DNA of 51,591 nt. Origin: an uncultured Bacteroidaceae bacterium (lineage in GTDB: Bacteria > Bacteroidota > Bacteroidia > Bacteroidales > Bacteroidaceae). The stretch lies in the NCBI GenBank assembly GCA_944320955.1, contig CALUJL010000021.1:194516-246106 (forward strand), given 5' to 3'. The stretch's first letter is position 1. The number at the start of each line of letters is the position of its first letter. This document shows positions 19,701 through 27,605 of this stretch, one piece after another. Made by a program: the position numbers and the translations under genes. The notes beneath the pieces are model-generated. The model searched no databases and was not told the origin of the DNA. It was given only the letters and a program-made list of their open reading frames with translations.

Positions 19701-20530
19701 TGCTCCACGTGCCCTACAACTCTTCCGACCGCTACAGCCGCAGCACAGGCTGGGAGAAGTTCTACAACATAGAGGAAGACGCGCCTGTCTCCATCAGCGT
19801 CACGAAGAACATCGAGAACGGCGGCGTAATCTACGGCCCCGGGCAGTGCAACGCGGGCGACGAGGTGAAGCTCGAAGCCGTGGCCCACTACGGCTACACC
19901 TTCTCCGGCTGGACGGAAAACGGGGAAATCGTAGAGACGGCCGGCACGTACACCTTCACCGCCACTTCCGACCGCGCGCTGCTGGCCGTCTTCACCCCCG
20001 TGGCCGGAGACAACACAGTGGAAGTCCGGCCCGAAGCCGGCCGCGTGGTCTTCACCTGGGAGGCTGAGGAAGGAGCCGCAGCCTACCTGCTCACCGTCTA
20101 CACCGACGAGGCCATGACCCAAGAGGCCGGCCGCCTGCGCTTCGACGCCGAGGGCAACCCCCTCAAACGCGCTGCCGCCACGCGCCTCTCCGCCACCATC
20201 GAAGGGCTCGTCGCCACGGGCGGCACCTACTACTACCGCATGACCGCCCTCTCGGCCGAAGAAGCCGTCCTCTCGCAATACGTAGGCTTCTTCGCCGTCC
20301 CCACCGGGCTGGAGACTGTTTCCGGCGAGACGGCCACCATCTGGTGCCGCATCGAGGCGGGAGTCCTCTGCATCGGCGGGGCCGGGGGTGAAACCGTCTT
20401 CGTAACCGACGCGCAGGGCCGCACCATCCATGCGGCGCAGGCTACGGGCGACGAAGTGCGCATCCCCGTCCAACCCGGCACCTACCTCGTCCGGGCAGGC
20501 AGGAGCGTACTGAAAGTAGTGGCCGACTAA
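16799..20530 (+). CDS. BspA-like leucine-rich repeat surface protein
   Basis: 1243 residues from ATG 16799; the frame is open further upstream through the promoter, which is excluded. A signal peptide (MKTKLLIPLFALLLPRAAEA) is followed by Treponema/BspA-type leucine-rich repeats from about residue 60 to 970, units of ~23 residues such as LPDGLDYIGNSAFEGCSAIT. Residues ~995-1065 look like a divergent InlB B-repeat (YGYTFSGWTENGEI), then an Fn3-like domain, and a C-terminal beta-domain (VFVTDAQGRTI...GTYLVRAGRSVLKVVAD) like a secretion or sorting domain. Such proteins mediate adhesion to host matrix or other bacteria in Tannerella. A terminator follows. Confidence 0.85.
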   Translation: MKTKLLIPLFALLLPRAAEAEILTGFCGAEGENISYTLDTESGELTLAGSGRMADYNEGSNNNRTPWGNGNLQRVVVGEGITHLGNDAFSYDLGSRLVSVTLPSTLVSIGEGSFADSEQLAGISLPAGLKRIEHGAFSGCTALAEVNLPDGLDYIGNSAFEGCSAITSVRIPEGIDSLQNYSFRNCGGLAEIVLPSGLTYIGYSALASCSALKHIDLPATLKAIEAGAFEGSGLEDIEIPDGVERIGSGILQGTQLSEPVYTSTHFVFLPWRAYWNPNEPQPYFSYTVPEGITHICGEAIDQVENKLTTIVLPSSLTTIESSAFANAIALEYLTLPPSVTEIGYGAFENCTALRDLDVPAGVTEIKANTFSGCTSLQNIWLPEHITSVGGWAFYGCSSLRSISLPQATYIGDMAFYYCTSLTELSLPKAEYLGNGAFVGCAALTTLEIPNVTEAGSDVFEGCTKLTGPLYTQKLFLFMNTAYQGPYTVPEGIEAINHSAFKNCTGLTGIALPSSLRAIGQNAFAGCTALAEVSLPEATDSIGEQIFFGCTALTSATLSENLRHIPLSAFNGCSALQAIHIPGSVDKINSGAFSGCTSLADVRIDNGVETITGGAFRNCQALTRISLPASVRKFYESTFEDCDALEGVDVDPDNSAYASLRGVVFNKQLTQLVFVPHGIPAIEIPSTFEGTLPRQFLADFPRLRELSLPFVGASRDTTEVPATLFTWLFPYTTRSSGSYPSTSRTVTYTPTIPETLKKLVFTGDTLDMARFSLQEKTEEGGYLTYHNIYEAPDLSGIDTLLITGAQSIAGTLSEYFAPSEVRITFQEGCPQRLEPGMFADLHGLKSLTLPFAGAGTAATAGNFGELFGTAANSQMRAVTQLFQDGSSKTYYLPASLESLELTEGCEQLPYGALSNCTMLRRLVLPSSLYMVGDRALYACAGLTDVYCKGADPAAAFDASFEGMRLSSCVLHVPYNSSDRYSRSTGWEKFYNIEEDAPVSISVTKNIENGGVIYGPGQCNAGDEVKLEAVAHYGYTFSGWTENGEIVETAGTYTFTATSDRALLAVFTPVAGDNTVEVRPEAGRVVFTWEAEEGAAAYLLTVYTDEAMTQEAGRLRFDAEGNPLKRAAATRLSATIEGLVATGGTYYYRMTALSAEEAVLSQYVGFFAVPTGLETVSGETATIWCRIEAGVLCIGGAGGETVFVTDAQGRTIHAAQATGDEVRIPVQPGTYLVRAGRSVLKVVAD

Positions 20531-20558
20531 AGCCGAAGCCACCCACCCCATACACGAA

Positions 20559-20596
20559 AGCCCTTGGACTTCGCGAGAAAAGTCCAAGGGCTTTTT
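20559..20596 (+). terminator. Intrinsic terminator of the BspA-like gene
   Basis: AGCCCTTGGACTT (20559-20571) pairs perfectly with AAGTCCAAGGGCT (20580-20592), followed by TTTTC. Confidence 0.9.
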
Positions 20597-20604
20597 CTGA
20601 AAAC

Positions 20605-20655
20605 CACTGCCGCTTTTTCCGAAGGGCGCAGGCGCTTTTTCCGAAAGGCTACGGC
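20605..20655. repeat. Dispersed CTTTTTGC-type repeat, copy C
   Basis: Two units in tandem: CTGCCGCTTTTTCCGAAGGG and CAGGCGCTTTTTCCGAAAGG. It fills the space between the BspA-like terminator and the convergent cyclo-ligase stop codon. Confidence 0.65.
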
Positions 20656-20659
20656 GCAC

Positions 20660-21193
20660 TCAGAGCGAAACGATGGCATCCATCCGGCAGTCCAGCGCAT
20701 CGTGGGGCACACTGTCCAGCAACTGGAAGGGGAAACACAGCCCCACGCGCCGCGCCCTGAGAGGCCTGAGGAAGCGGTCGTAGTAGGCCTTGCCATGGCC
20801 GAGGCGGTTTCCCTCCCGATCGAAGGCCACGCCCGGCACAATCACCAAGTCCACCTCTCTGGGTTCCTCCCACCATTCCTCCCCGTCCGGCTCCAGGATG
20901 CCGTAGCGCCCCTTCCGCATCCGCCCCGCGCCCTCGTAGCGCCTGAGGCGGATGCCCTCCGCCGTTGTCACGGGCAGCAGCACCGTCTTCTCCCCCGCCC
21001 AGCACTCCAGCAGCGGGCCTAAGTCCGGCTCCGGCGGCAGCGCGCAGTAGGCCGCCACGATCCGCGCCTCGCGCACCCACGGATGCGCCTCCAGCTTCTC
21101 CCTCAGCAGCGCCGACTGCCGCTCCAGCACAGCCCCGTCCGCCGCGGCAAAGCGCCGCTTCATCTCCTGCCGCAATACTCTTTTTTCTTCCAT
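20660..21193 (-). CDS. 5-formyltetrahydrofolate cyclo-ligase
   Basis: 177 residues from ATG 21193, preceded by 17 in-frame codons that I exclude because MEEKRVLRQEMKRR is the usual opening. ATP-dependent conversion of 5-formyl-THF to 5,10-methenyl-THF. Family markers: an early basic helix (LRQEMKRRF), RIVAAYCALPPEPD, VDLVIVPGVAFDREGNRLGHGKAYYDRFL carrying the substrate and Mg-binding residues, and LDSVPHDALDCRMDAIVS at the end. It is divergent from a candidate structured RNA at 21330. In gammaproteobacteria this gene lies next to the 6S RNA gene, which makes the arrangement notable. Confidence 0.92.
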   Translation of the reverse strand: MEEKRVLRQEMKRRFAAADGAVLERQSALLREKLEAHPWVREARIVAAYCALPPEPDLGPLLECWAGEKTVLLPVTTAEGIRLRRYEGAGRMRKGRYGILEPDGEEWWEEPREVDLVIVPGVAFDREGNRLGHGKAYYDRFLRPLRARRVGLCFPFQLLDSVPHDALDCRMDAIVSL

Positions 21194-21293
21194 ACGCTCG
21201 TTTTTTTCGCGCAAAGATAGCGCAAATGAGCGAAACGGGAGCAAGCTCCCATTTCCGAATGCCGCCTATCTTATAAAAATGTACCCAAAAATC

Positions 21294-21325
21294 TTTGATT
21301 CCTCCCCGGGTTTTGCCTACCTTTG
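21294..21325 (+). promoter_or_regulatory. Consensus Bacteroidota promoter of the candidate RNA
   Basis: TTTG (21294-21297), exactly 20 nt, TACCTTTG (21318-21325). Both boxes are perfect. The nearest protein start on this strand is 360 bp away, so the promoter appears to serve a non-coding transcript beginning near 21330. Confidence 0.75.
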
Positions 21326-21329
21326 CCCC

Positions 21330-21623
21330 ATCTCAGCCAGCCCGCGAAAGCGGGTTGGGGGAGATTTATATTGAAAAGGCGTTTACTTGACGCAGTCTCC
21401 TCGAATCGAAACTTCGCAACTTTTGAATCCTTGCAGGAAGACGCGGCAACGAAACGGCCACAGAAGGGAATGTTATACCCCGCCGCGCCGGACACACTGT
21501 CCCGCGGCCGTATAATAATCTCGGCGTGGGCTGGCTGTGTTGCCTATCCTTTACAAGCAGGCAATGCGAAGGCCACGAACCGGGGGATGGGCAGAAGTAC
21601 AGACTCCCATGCCTTTTCTTTTT
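21330..21623 (+). ncRNA. Putative structured small RNA (~290 nt), 6S-like candidate
   Basis: Between a consensus promoter and a terminator-like hairpin with TTTTCTTTTT lies ~290 nt with no convincing coding content. Directly visible pairings: CAGCCAGCCCGCG (21334-21346) with CGTGGGCTGGCTG (21525-21537), 13 bp with one G-U; GAGATT (21361-21366) with AATCTC (21517-21522) inside it; local hairpins CCCGC-GAAA-GCGGG (21341-21354), GGACA-CAC-TGTCC near 21490, and TTGCCT/AGGCAA (21540-21564); a terminator stem at about 21584-21612. The closed rod of ~205 nt has the size of 6S RNA, and the divergent folate cyclo-ligase gene is the classic 6S neighbour. The identity is inference; a long leader for the downstream glycosyltransferase is the alternative. 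Confidence 0.5.
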
Positions 21624-21685
21624 ACACAAAGTCCACACCGAATCCGGGGAGCCTACAGGTGGAAAAAGAAAAACCGACCTGCCCC

Positions 21686-23023
21686 ATGCCCCGAAACGAC
21701 AACACTTGGGACTGCCACACCACCTTCGACTGCAAACCGGCCAAGTACCCCAATACCGGACTGGCCACCTTCTGCCGCTGCCTGGCCGACGCCCTGGCCG
21801 ACGAAGCGCTGCGCAACGGCGAGAAAATACAGCTCTACACGCCACGGGGCTTCGGGAAGATCCCACGGGGCGCCATCGCCCGCCCGCGACGGGCCATTGA
21901 CAAGATCTTCTATTTCTGCACCAACCGGCCGAAAGTCTGGCATTGCAGCAACCAGCTCTGCAATTTCATTCCCCGCCTGCCGGGCCTGCGCGTCGTAACC
22001 ACCGTGCACGACCTGAATTTCCTGCACGAGAATCTCCCGCCCGACAAGCGCAAACGCCTCGAACGCCGCGTGACCCGCGTCCTGAAACGCTCCGACTACC
22101 TCGTCACCATCTCCGACTTTACCCGCGAAGACCTGCGCCGCCACTTCGACACGGGCGACACCCCCATCCGCACCATCTACAACGGCTGCCGCCCCTACGA
22201 AGGCCCGCTGCAGGCACCAGCCTCCCCTCCGTCGCGCCCGTTCCTCTTCACCGTCGGGACCGTGCTCCCCAAAAAGAACTTCCACGTGCTCCCCTGCCTG
22301 CTCGAAGGCAACGACTGGGAACTGCTCGTGGCAGGCAACCGCTCCGACTATGGCAGGCGCATCCTGCGCGAAGCCCGCACTTGGGGCGTGGAAGACCGCG
22401 TGAAACTCCTGGGCCCCGTGCCCGAAGCCGAAAAACACTGGTACCTTTCCCACTGCAAGGCCTTCGTCTTCCCCTCCCTTGCCGAAGGGTTCGGGCTTCC
22501 CGTCGTAGAGGCCATGCAGTACGGCAAGCCCGTCTTCCTCTCCTGCCACACGAGCCTGCCGGAAATCGGCGGCCCGTATGCCTTCTACTTCAACCGCGAC
22601 TTCGACCGCCGGCTCATGCAAAAAGAATTCCGCCAAGGCATGGCCGCCTGGGAAGCCGGGCACATCGACCCGGCCGCGATGCGGCAATACGCCCGTTCCT
22701 TCTCTTGGGAAAACGCGGCCCGGGAGTACTGGAAGGTGTACAAAGAAGTACAACAGACTCCGCGCCTGGCACGGAGAATCTGCCGCATCGAGCAGGAAAG
22801 CGAGCGGCAGGCGGCGCAAGAACCCGCCTGCAAGTTCCGCCTTTGGCAACTCCTGCTCTGCCCGCCCGCGGCATTCCTGAGAGACTTTTTCCTGCAGGGC
22901 GGCTTCCTCCTCGGCAAAGACGGCCTGATCCAGGCCGGACTGGCTGCCTACAAAGAATTCTGCCTGCACAAATCGCGCTACGAACGACAACACTCCTCCC
23001 CAAAGACCAACTCAAAAGACTGA
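21686..23023 (+). CDS. GT4 glycosyltransferase with a WaaE-like C-terminal tail
   Basis: 445 residues from ATG 21686 (MPRNDNTWDC); the in-frame extension upstream overlaps the candidate RNA. GT-B fold group: TTVHDLNFLHE in the N-terminal half, FTVGTVLPKKNFHVL and the GT4 motif FPSLAEGFGLPVVEAMQYGKP with its glutamates in the C-terminal half. The last ~60 residues (FLRDFFLQGGFLLGKDGLIQ...YKEFCLHKSRYE) resemble the tail of lipopolysaccharide-core GT2 enzymes of the WaaE type, an unusual combination. It heads the envelope sugar cluster, 8 bp before the next GT4 gene, and probably acts in lipopolysaccharide assembly. Confidence 0.82.
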   Translation: MPRNDNTWDCHTTFDCKPAKYPNTGLATFCRCLADALADEALRNGEKIQLYTPRGFGKIPRGAIARPRRAIDKIFYFCTNRPKVWHCSNQLCNFIPRLPGLRVVTTVHDLNFLHENLPPDKRKRLERRVTRVLKRSDYLVTISDFTREDLRRHFDTGDTPIRTIYNGCRPYEGPLQAPASPPSRPFLFTVGTVLPKKNFHVLPCLLEGNDWELLVAGNRSDYGRRILREARTWGVEDRVKLLGPVPEAEKHWYLSHCKAFVFPSLAEGFGLPVVEAMQYGKPVFLSCHTSLPEIGGPYAFYFNRDFDRRLMQKEFRQGMAAWEAGHIDPAAMRQYARSFSWENAAREYWKVYKEVQQTPRLARRICRIEQESERQAAQEPACKFRLWQLLLCPPAAFLRDFFLQGGFLLGKDGLIQAGLAAYKEFCLHKSRYERQHSSPKTNSKD

Positions 23024-23031
23024 ATCCCCCT

Positions 23032-24216
23032 ATGGATAAAAGACAAAGAGCCGTCGCCTTTCTCCACGAAGACTTCCCCTTCGGGGGTGGAGAGCGTGTG
23101 ACCCTCAACCTCGCCCCTTACTTCGCAGCACAAGGGTATGGGATATACATATTTGCCCTCCGCCTTCATCCCGAACTATGGCCGGCAGGAACAGAGAAAA
23201 TACTGCAGGCATACGCCCTGCCCGATACACGGCGGATCAATTCCCGGCAAAACGTGGTTTACCTTGCCCAAGCCCTGAAAGAGTCAGGCATAGGCATCTT
23301 CGTCTCCATCAGCAGCAGCTTCCGCTCGTTCGACATATTGCGCAAGGCATCCCCCGGATGCCGCTTCATCTTCGCCCTGCACTTCCAACCGTTTTGCGAA
23401 ATACAATTCAAAGAAGAACGCCTCTTGAGAAACAGGAAAAAAGCGAGCGGTTTAGCCAAATGGATACTCATCGATTTCCTGAAATACCGGATCTTGCGGC
23501 GGCATCATACCCGATGGCACAAGATTTACCGGCAACTCTACAGGCAAACTGATGCCTATGTCGTGCTCTGCAAAGGATACAAAGAAGAGATCATACGTAC
23601 ACTCCACTTGAAAAGCCCTACCCGTCTCTACGCCATAGGGAACTCCACGGAACTGCCCCCACAACCCAATCTGAAAAAGGAAAAGCAAGTTCTCTTTGCC
23701 GGACGAATGAGTCATGCAGACAAACGCATCGACCGCCTGATCCGCATCTGGGCAAAAACAGAAAAAGCAGTGCCCGACTGGAGGCTCATATTAGCGGGCG
23801 ACGGCCCCGAACGGCCCCGATTGGAGCAACAAGCCCGCGGCCTGGGACTGAAACGCGCCTCCTTTGCCGGATACCAACAAGACCTCGCACCGCTCTATGA
23901 GCAGTCGGCCGTCGTGTGCCTCACCTCCTCGTTCGAGGGGTGGCCGCTCTGCCTGACAGAAGGGCAAGCCCATGGAGTAATCCCCATGGCATTCGACTGC
24001 AGCGAAGGCATCAAGGCCATCTGTGGCGGAGGCGGGTGCGGACTGCTCGTCGAGCCTTTCGACGAAGATGCCTATGCCGAAGCGCTCATCGCCCTGCTCC
24101 GCGATGCCCCCCGCCGCAAGGCGTTGCAACTGAAAGCCCTGCAAAAAGCCCAAGACTACTCCATAGAGCGAATAGGGGCACAATGGATGGATCTGTTTAA
24201 GCACCTCAACCCGTAG
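23032..24216 (+). CDS. GT4 family glycosyltransferase
   Basis: 394 residues from ATG 23032. N-terminal FPFGGGERVTLNLAPYFA is the acceptor-side glycine motif, and VLFAGRMSHADKRIDRLI, LAGDGPERPRLEQQA and CLTSSFEGWPLCLTEGQAHG form the nucleotide-sugar half with the conserved E-x7-E type pair. A basic helical stretch (RLLRNRKKASGLAKW; YRILRRHHTRWHKIYRQLY) in the middle suggests membrane contact. It belongs to the operon-like run from 21686 to 27605. The sugar transferred cannot be read from sequence. Confidence 0.85.
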   Translation: MDKRQRAVAFLHEDFPFGGGERVTLNLAPYFAAQGYGIYIFALRLHPELWPAGTEKILQAYALPDTRRINSRQNVVYLAQALKESGIGIFVSISSSFRSFDILRKASPGCRFIFALHFQPFCEIQFKEERLLRNRKKASGLAKWILIDFLKYRILRRHHTRWHKIYRQLYRQTDAYVVLCKGYKEEIIRTLHLKSPTRLYAIGNSTELPPQPNLKKEKQVLFAGRMSHADKRIDRLIRIWAKTEKAVPDWRLILAGDGPERPRLEQQARGLGLKRASFAGYQQDLAPLYEQSAVVCLTSSFEGWPLCLTEGQAHGVIPMAFDCSEGIKAICGGGGCGLLVEPFDEDAYAEALIALLRDAPRRKALQLKALQKAQDYSIERIGAQWMDLFKHLNP

Positions 24217-24228
24217 AAACAAAACCTT

Positions 24229-24645
24229 ATGAAAAAAAACAAGCCTTGCCTCATCCACTTGCCGAAGATCTCCGACCGGCGGGGAAACCTCTCCTTCGTC
24301 GAAGAATTCAACCATGTGCCTTTCAAAATCATGCGCGCGTATTGGATCTACGACGTGCCCGGAGGAGAAATACGCGGAGGCCATGCCTATCGGGACAACG
24401 AAGAAACCATCATAGCCCTCTCAGGCAGTTTCAACATCGCCTGGAACAACGGCGAAGAAAGCGGGGAGTTTCTACTCAACCGCTCTTATTACGGCCTCTA
24501 TATACCCAACGGTATCTGGCGCGAAATCCGCGACTTCTCGACCAATTCGTTAGCACTCATCTTAGGCTCTACCCCTTATGATGAAAAAGACTACATACGT
24601 ACCCCCCAACAATACGAAAGGTTTTACCATGAACTCTGCCAATAG
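24229..24645 (+). CDS. FdtA/WxcM-like sugar ketoisomerase cupin, first copy
   Basis: 138-residue cupin of the family that converts dTDP-4-keto-6-deoxyglucose to its 3-keto isomer. It opens LPKISDRRGNLSFVEE and has YDVPGGEIRGGHAYRD (residues 41-56). The family motif is usually HAHK; here the second histidine is Tyr54, so the active site may be altered. It is followed, with a 17-bp overlap, by a second copy that has the canonical motif. Role in the cluster: either an isomerase with different stereochemistry, a heterodimer partner, or an inactive paralog. Confidence 0.75.
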   Translation: MKKNKPCLIHLPKISDRRGNLSFVEEFNHVPFKIMRAYWIYDVPGGEIRGGHAYRDNEETIIALSGSFNIAWNNGEESGEFLLNRSYYGLYIPNGIWREIRDFSTNSLALILGSTPYDEKDYIRTPQQYERFYHELCQ

Positions 24646-25060
24646 TGTCTACGAATGCTCCATAATCGAACTGGACAAACACCACAGCGACCGCAAAGGG
24701 AACCTGAGTGTGGTCCAAAGCAACAGCGTCGTCCCATTCGACATCAAGCGAATTTACTACCTGTACGATGTGCCCGGCGGAGAAAGCCGCGGAGGGCATG
24801 CCCACAAAAAACTGTACCAACTCATCATTGCCGCCAGCGGAAGTTTCAGCGTGACCCTCGACGATGGGAAAATCAAACGCACCTTCTTTTTAAACCATCC
24901 CTACCAAGGCCTATACATCGTCCCCGGAATTTGGAGAACCCTCGACGATTTCTCATCCGGTGCCGTATGCTTGGTCCTGGCCTCCGGGAAATACGACGAA
25001 ACAGACTACATCAGAGATTATGACAACTTCATCCAATACAAAAAAACGGCCCGAATATGA
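24629..25060 (+). CDS. FdtA-like TDP-4-oxo-6-deoxyglucose 3,4-ketoisomerase, second copy
   Basis: 143-residue cupin from ATG 24629, which overlaps the previous gene by 17 bp. The active-site motif RGGHAHKKLYQLIIAASGS is intact, with H57 and H59. It would make the 3-keto sugar used by the downstream aminotransferase. FdtA and QdtA differ in the stereochemistry at C4 of the product, and I cannot tell them apart here. The stop overlaps the next start in an ATGA. The dTDP-glucose synthase and dehydratase (rmlA, rmlB) are not in the window. Confidence 0.82.
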   Translation: MNSANSVYECSIIELDKHHSDRKGNLSVVQSNSVVPFDIKRIYYLYDVPGGESRGGHAHKKLYQLIIAASGSFSVTLDDGKIKRTFFLNHPYQGLYIVPGIWRTLDDFSSGAVCLVLASGKYDETDYIRDYDNFIQYKKTARI

Positions 25061-25587
25061 TCCACCCCCTCTCCGATGTGAAAAGCCCCTACATAGGCGA
25101 GAATACAAACATTTGGCAGTTCTGCGTCATTTTCCCTGAAGCCCGCATAGGTTCCGAATGCAACATTTGCGCACAAGTACTCATCGAAAACGATGTCGTC
25201 ATCGGGAATCGCTGTACGGTAAAGTCCGGAGTGCAATTATGGGACGGCATTCGCATAGAAGACGATGTCTTTATCGGCCCAAATGCCACATTTACCAATG
25301 ATCATGTACCCCGTTCCCGCCACCACAAGCCCGTTGTCGAGAAAACAGTAATCCGGAAAGGAGCTTCCATTGGAGCCAACTGCACCATCGTTGCAGGAAT
25401 CACAATCGGCGCCTATGCCCTTATCGGAGCAGGAAGCGTAGTGACAAAAAACATCCCGCCCTTTACCGTATGGTACGGAAATCCTGCCCGAATGAAAGGC
25501 TACATTACCCAAGAAGGCGTTCTGCTCAATAAAAACTATCAAGACAAAAAAGGGGAAACCCACTCTATTATATCTGAAACGAAATGA
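25057..25587 (+). CDS. Hexapeptide-repeat sugar N-acetyltransferase (FdtC-like)
   Basis: 176 residues, almost wholly left-handed beta-helix hexapeptide repeats ([64 protein letters not shown]). The catalytic histidine candidate lies in [10 protein letters not shown]. In the Fuc3NAc/Qui3NAc pathway the FdtC/QdtC enzyme acetylates the 3-amino sugar with acetyl-CoA. It starts in an ATGA overlap with the second FdtA-like gene and ends in an ATGA overlap with the aminotransferase, so translation of the trio is coupled. Confidence 0.85.
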   Translation: MIHPLSDVKSPYIGENTNIWQFCVIFPEARIGSECNICAQVLIENDVVIGNRCTVKSGVQLWDGIRIEDDVFIGPNATFTNDHVPRSRHHKPVVEKTVIRKGASIGANCTIVAGITIGAYALIGAGSVVTKNIPPFTVWYGNPARMKGYITQEGVLLNKNYQDKKGETHSIISETK

Positions 25588-26687
25588 TCAAGTTCTTAGA
25601 TTTACAGAAAATCACAGCCAAATATGCAGATGAAATTCATGCAGCGGCCCGGCGGGTCATAGACTCAGGCTGGTACCTTTTAGGAGAAGAAAGCAAACAA
25701 TTTGAGACTAACTACTCGCGCTACATCGGCACAAACCACTGCATCGGTTGTGGAAACGGCTTAGATGCACTTACACTCATCTTCCGAGGATACATCGAAA
25801 TGGGCGTCATGAAAGCTGGAGACGAAGTGATTGTCCCGGCCAATACATATATCGCATCCATTCTGGCCATCACCGAGAATGGATTAAAGCCTGTCCTCGT
25901 GGAACCCAACCTTGATACTTACCAGATTGACGAGGAAAAAATCGAAGAAGTTATCAACGAAAAGTCGAAGGCCATACTAATCGTGCATCTGTATGGGCAA
26001 TGCGCCTATACGGAAAAAATAGGGATGTTATGTAAAAAACATAACTTAAAACTAATAGAAGACAACGCACAAGCCCACGGATGCAAATACAACGGCAAAA
26101 AAACCGGCTCGTTAGGCGATGCGGCAGGGCACAGTTTCTATCCAGGCAAGAATTTGGGAGCTTTAGGGGACGCGGGTGCCATAACAACCGATGATGACGA
26201 ACTTGCAAAAACAGTCCGCAGCCTGGGCAACTATGGCTCCCAACGCAAATACGTCTTCCGCTATTTAGGACGCAACAGCCGTATAGACGAACTTCAAGCA
26301 GCCATTTTGAATATCAAACTAAGACATTTGGACGAAGACCTTGAGCTACGAAAAAAAGCGGCTCACCGTTACATTAAAGAAATAACAAATCCGAATATAA
26401 TAACCCCGATAGTGAAAGACCGGGAAGCACATGTTTTCCACATCTTCCCTATCCGTTGTTCCCTACGCAATGAATTACAAATATTTCTCCATGAGAACGG
26501 AATAGAAACCCTGATTCACTACCCCATTCCGCCCCACAAACAAGAATGCTACGATAATTGGAATAATCGTTCTTTCCCCATAACAGAGAAAATTCACCGT
26601 GAAGAATTAAGTCTGCCAATTAGTGCTGTATTGACCGGGCAAGAGATAACAGACGTTATTCACGCAGTTAACAAATTCAACGCTTAA
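25584..26687 (+). CDS. DegT/DnrJ/EryC1/StrS sugar aminotransferase (FdtB-like)
   Basis: 367 residues of the PLP-dependent sugar aminotransferase family. The Schiff-base lysine is K189 in [47 protein letters not shown] and [10 protein letters not shown] are the usual cofactor segments, and [20 protein letters not shown] follows. It would transfer an amino group from glutamate to the 3-keto sugar made by the FdtA-like enzyme, before acetylation by the FdtC-like enzyme; the product would be dTDP-Fuc3NAc or dTDP-Qui3NAc. The gene is more AT-rich than the flanks, a sign of recent acquisition. Confidence 0.9.
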   Translation: MIKFLDLQKITAKYADEIHAAARRVIDSGWYLLGEESKQFETNYSRYIGTNHCIGCGNGLDALTLIFRGYIEMGVMKAGDEVIVPANTYIASILAITENGLKPVLVEPNLDTYQIDEEKIEEVINEKSKAILIVHLYGQCAYTEKIGMLCKKHNLKLIEDNAQAHGCKYNGKKTGSLGDAAGHSFYPGKNLGALGDAGAITTDDDELAKTVRSLGNYGSQRKYVFRYLGRNSRIDELQAAILNIKLRHLDEDLELRKKAAHRYIKEITNPNIITPIVKDREAHVFHIFPIRCSLRNELQIFLHENGIETLIHYPIPPHKQECYDNWNNRSFPITEKIHREELSLPISAVLTGQEITDVIHAVNKFNA

Positions 26688-26693
26688 TTCCGT

Positions 26694-27605
26694 ATGACAC
26701 CGCCCTTGGTTTCCGTCATCGTTCTGGCATACAATTCTGAGCCTTTCGTCATTGAAACATTAGAAAGTATCAAAGAACAGGACTATCCCCACATCGAGCT
26801 TATTGTAACCGACGATTGCTCAAAAGACGACACCTACAATACTTGCCAGAAATGGATAAAGGCAAACTCAACGAAGTTCTGTAACACAATCCTGACCCAT
26901 ACGCCAATCAACTCAGGAGTATCAGCCAACTGCAATCATGGCCTCTCCTTTGCCAATGGAAAATACATCAAATTCATAGCAGGGGACGACCTGTTACTTC
27001 CTAAGTGCATTACGACAAATATCGGAATCTGCGAAGATTCCCAATTCAAGGGACTGCTATTCTCCGGCATGAAGTATATCGGAGACGCAAATCCTGACAC
27101 TTTCCAACGATTCGGGCAAGCCTACGACACCACATTCCTATCAAAAATCTTTTCACTCCCCTATCCTCAATTTTACAGGAAACTCTTAATTCAGGATTTC
27201 CTGCCGGCCCCCACGGCTTTCATCTCAAAAGAAGTCTTTGACATCGTAGGGAAATTTGACGAAAGCATGCCTCTAATTGAAGATTACCCTTTCTATTTGC
27301 GCGCAGCAGAAAGGAGACTTCCTTTCCGCTACATCGGGGACAAAACAATAGCCTACCGATTACACGACCGTCAATTATCCCGTTCAAACACTTTCAACAC
27401 TTCTCCTTCTTATACTCGGGTCGAGTCGCTGCGGGAAAATATGGCTTTTTCCGAATCCAAATTACTATGGCTTGACTGTAAACTACGCAAATATGGAGAA
27501 AAACACCACGCCATCAAATTCCTAATCAATGGTATCCGTGCTTTAAACCCATGCAAATACACATCATATTATAAATTAAAACCGCAAAATAACCCTCAAG
27601 CATAA
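26694..27605 (+). CDS. GT2 family glycosyltransferase
   Basis: 303 residues of the GT-A fold. The start VSVIVLAYNSEPFVIETLES, the LIVTDDCSKDDT motif with the nucleotide-binding aspartates, and FIAGDDLLLPKC with the metal-binding DD are clear; a later LIEDYPFYLRAAE is a typical acceptor-site ED. It lies 6 bp after the aminotransferase. AT-rich like its upstream neighbours. It probably adds a residue to the O-antigen or capsule repeat made with the amino sugar. Acceptor and donor unknown. Confidence 0.88.
   Translation: MTPPLVSVIVLAYNSEPFVIETLESIKEQDYPHIELIVTDDCSKDDTYNTCQKWIKANSTKFCNTILTHTPINSGVSANCNHGLSFANGKYIKFIAGDDLLLPKCITTNIGICEDSQFKGLLFSGMKYIGDANPDTFQRFGQAYDTTFLSKIFSLPYPQFYRKLLIQDFLPAPTAFISKEVFDIVGKFDESMPLIEDYPFYLRAAERRLPFRYIGDKTIAYRLHDRQLSRSNTFNTSPSYTRVESLRENMAFSESKLLWLDCKLRKYGEKHHAIKFLINGIRALNPCKYTSYYKLKPQNNPQA

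Noticed and set aside
17987-20659. 890-codon minus-strand open frame opposite the BspA-like gene
   Set aside because: Regular repeats of the sense gene produce the open antisense frame; no family character and Gly/Gln/Ala bias.
21421-21480. RNase P RNA-like ACAGAA motif in the candidate RNA
   Set aside because: The matching upstream P4 strand (GAGGAAAGTCC-type) is absent, so the motif alone is not evidence for RNase P RNA.
21323-21685. 121-residue N-terminal extension of the first GT4 enzyme
   Set aside because: It covers a structured region with its own terminator-like stem and matches nothing in the GT4 family; ATG 21686 fits the fold.
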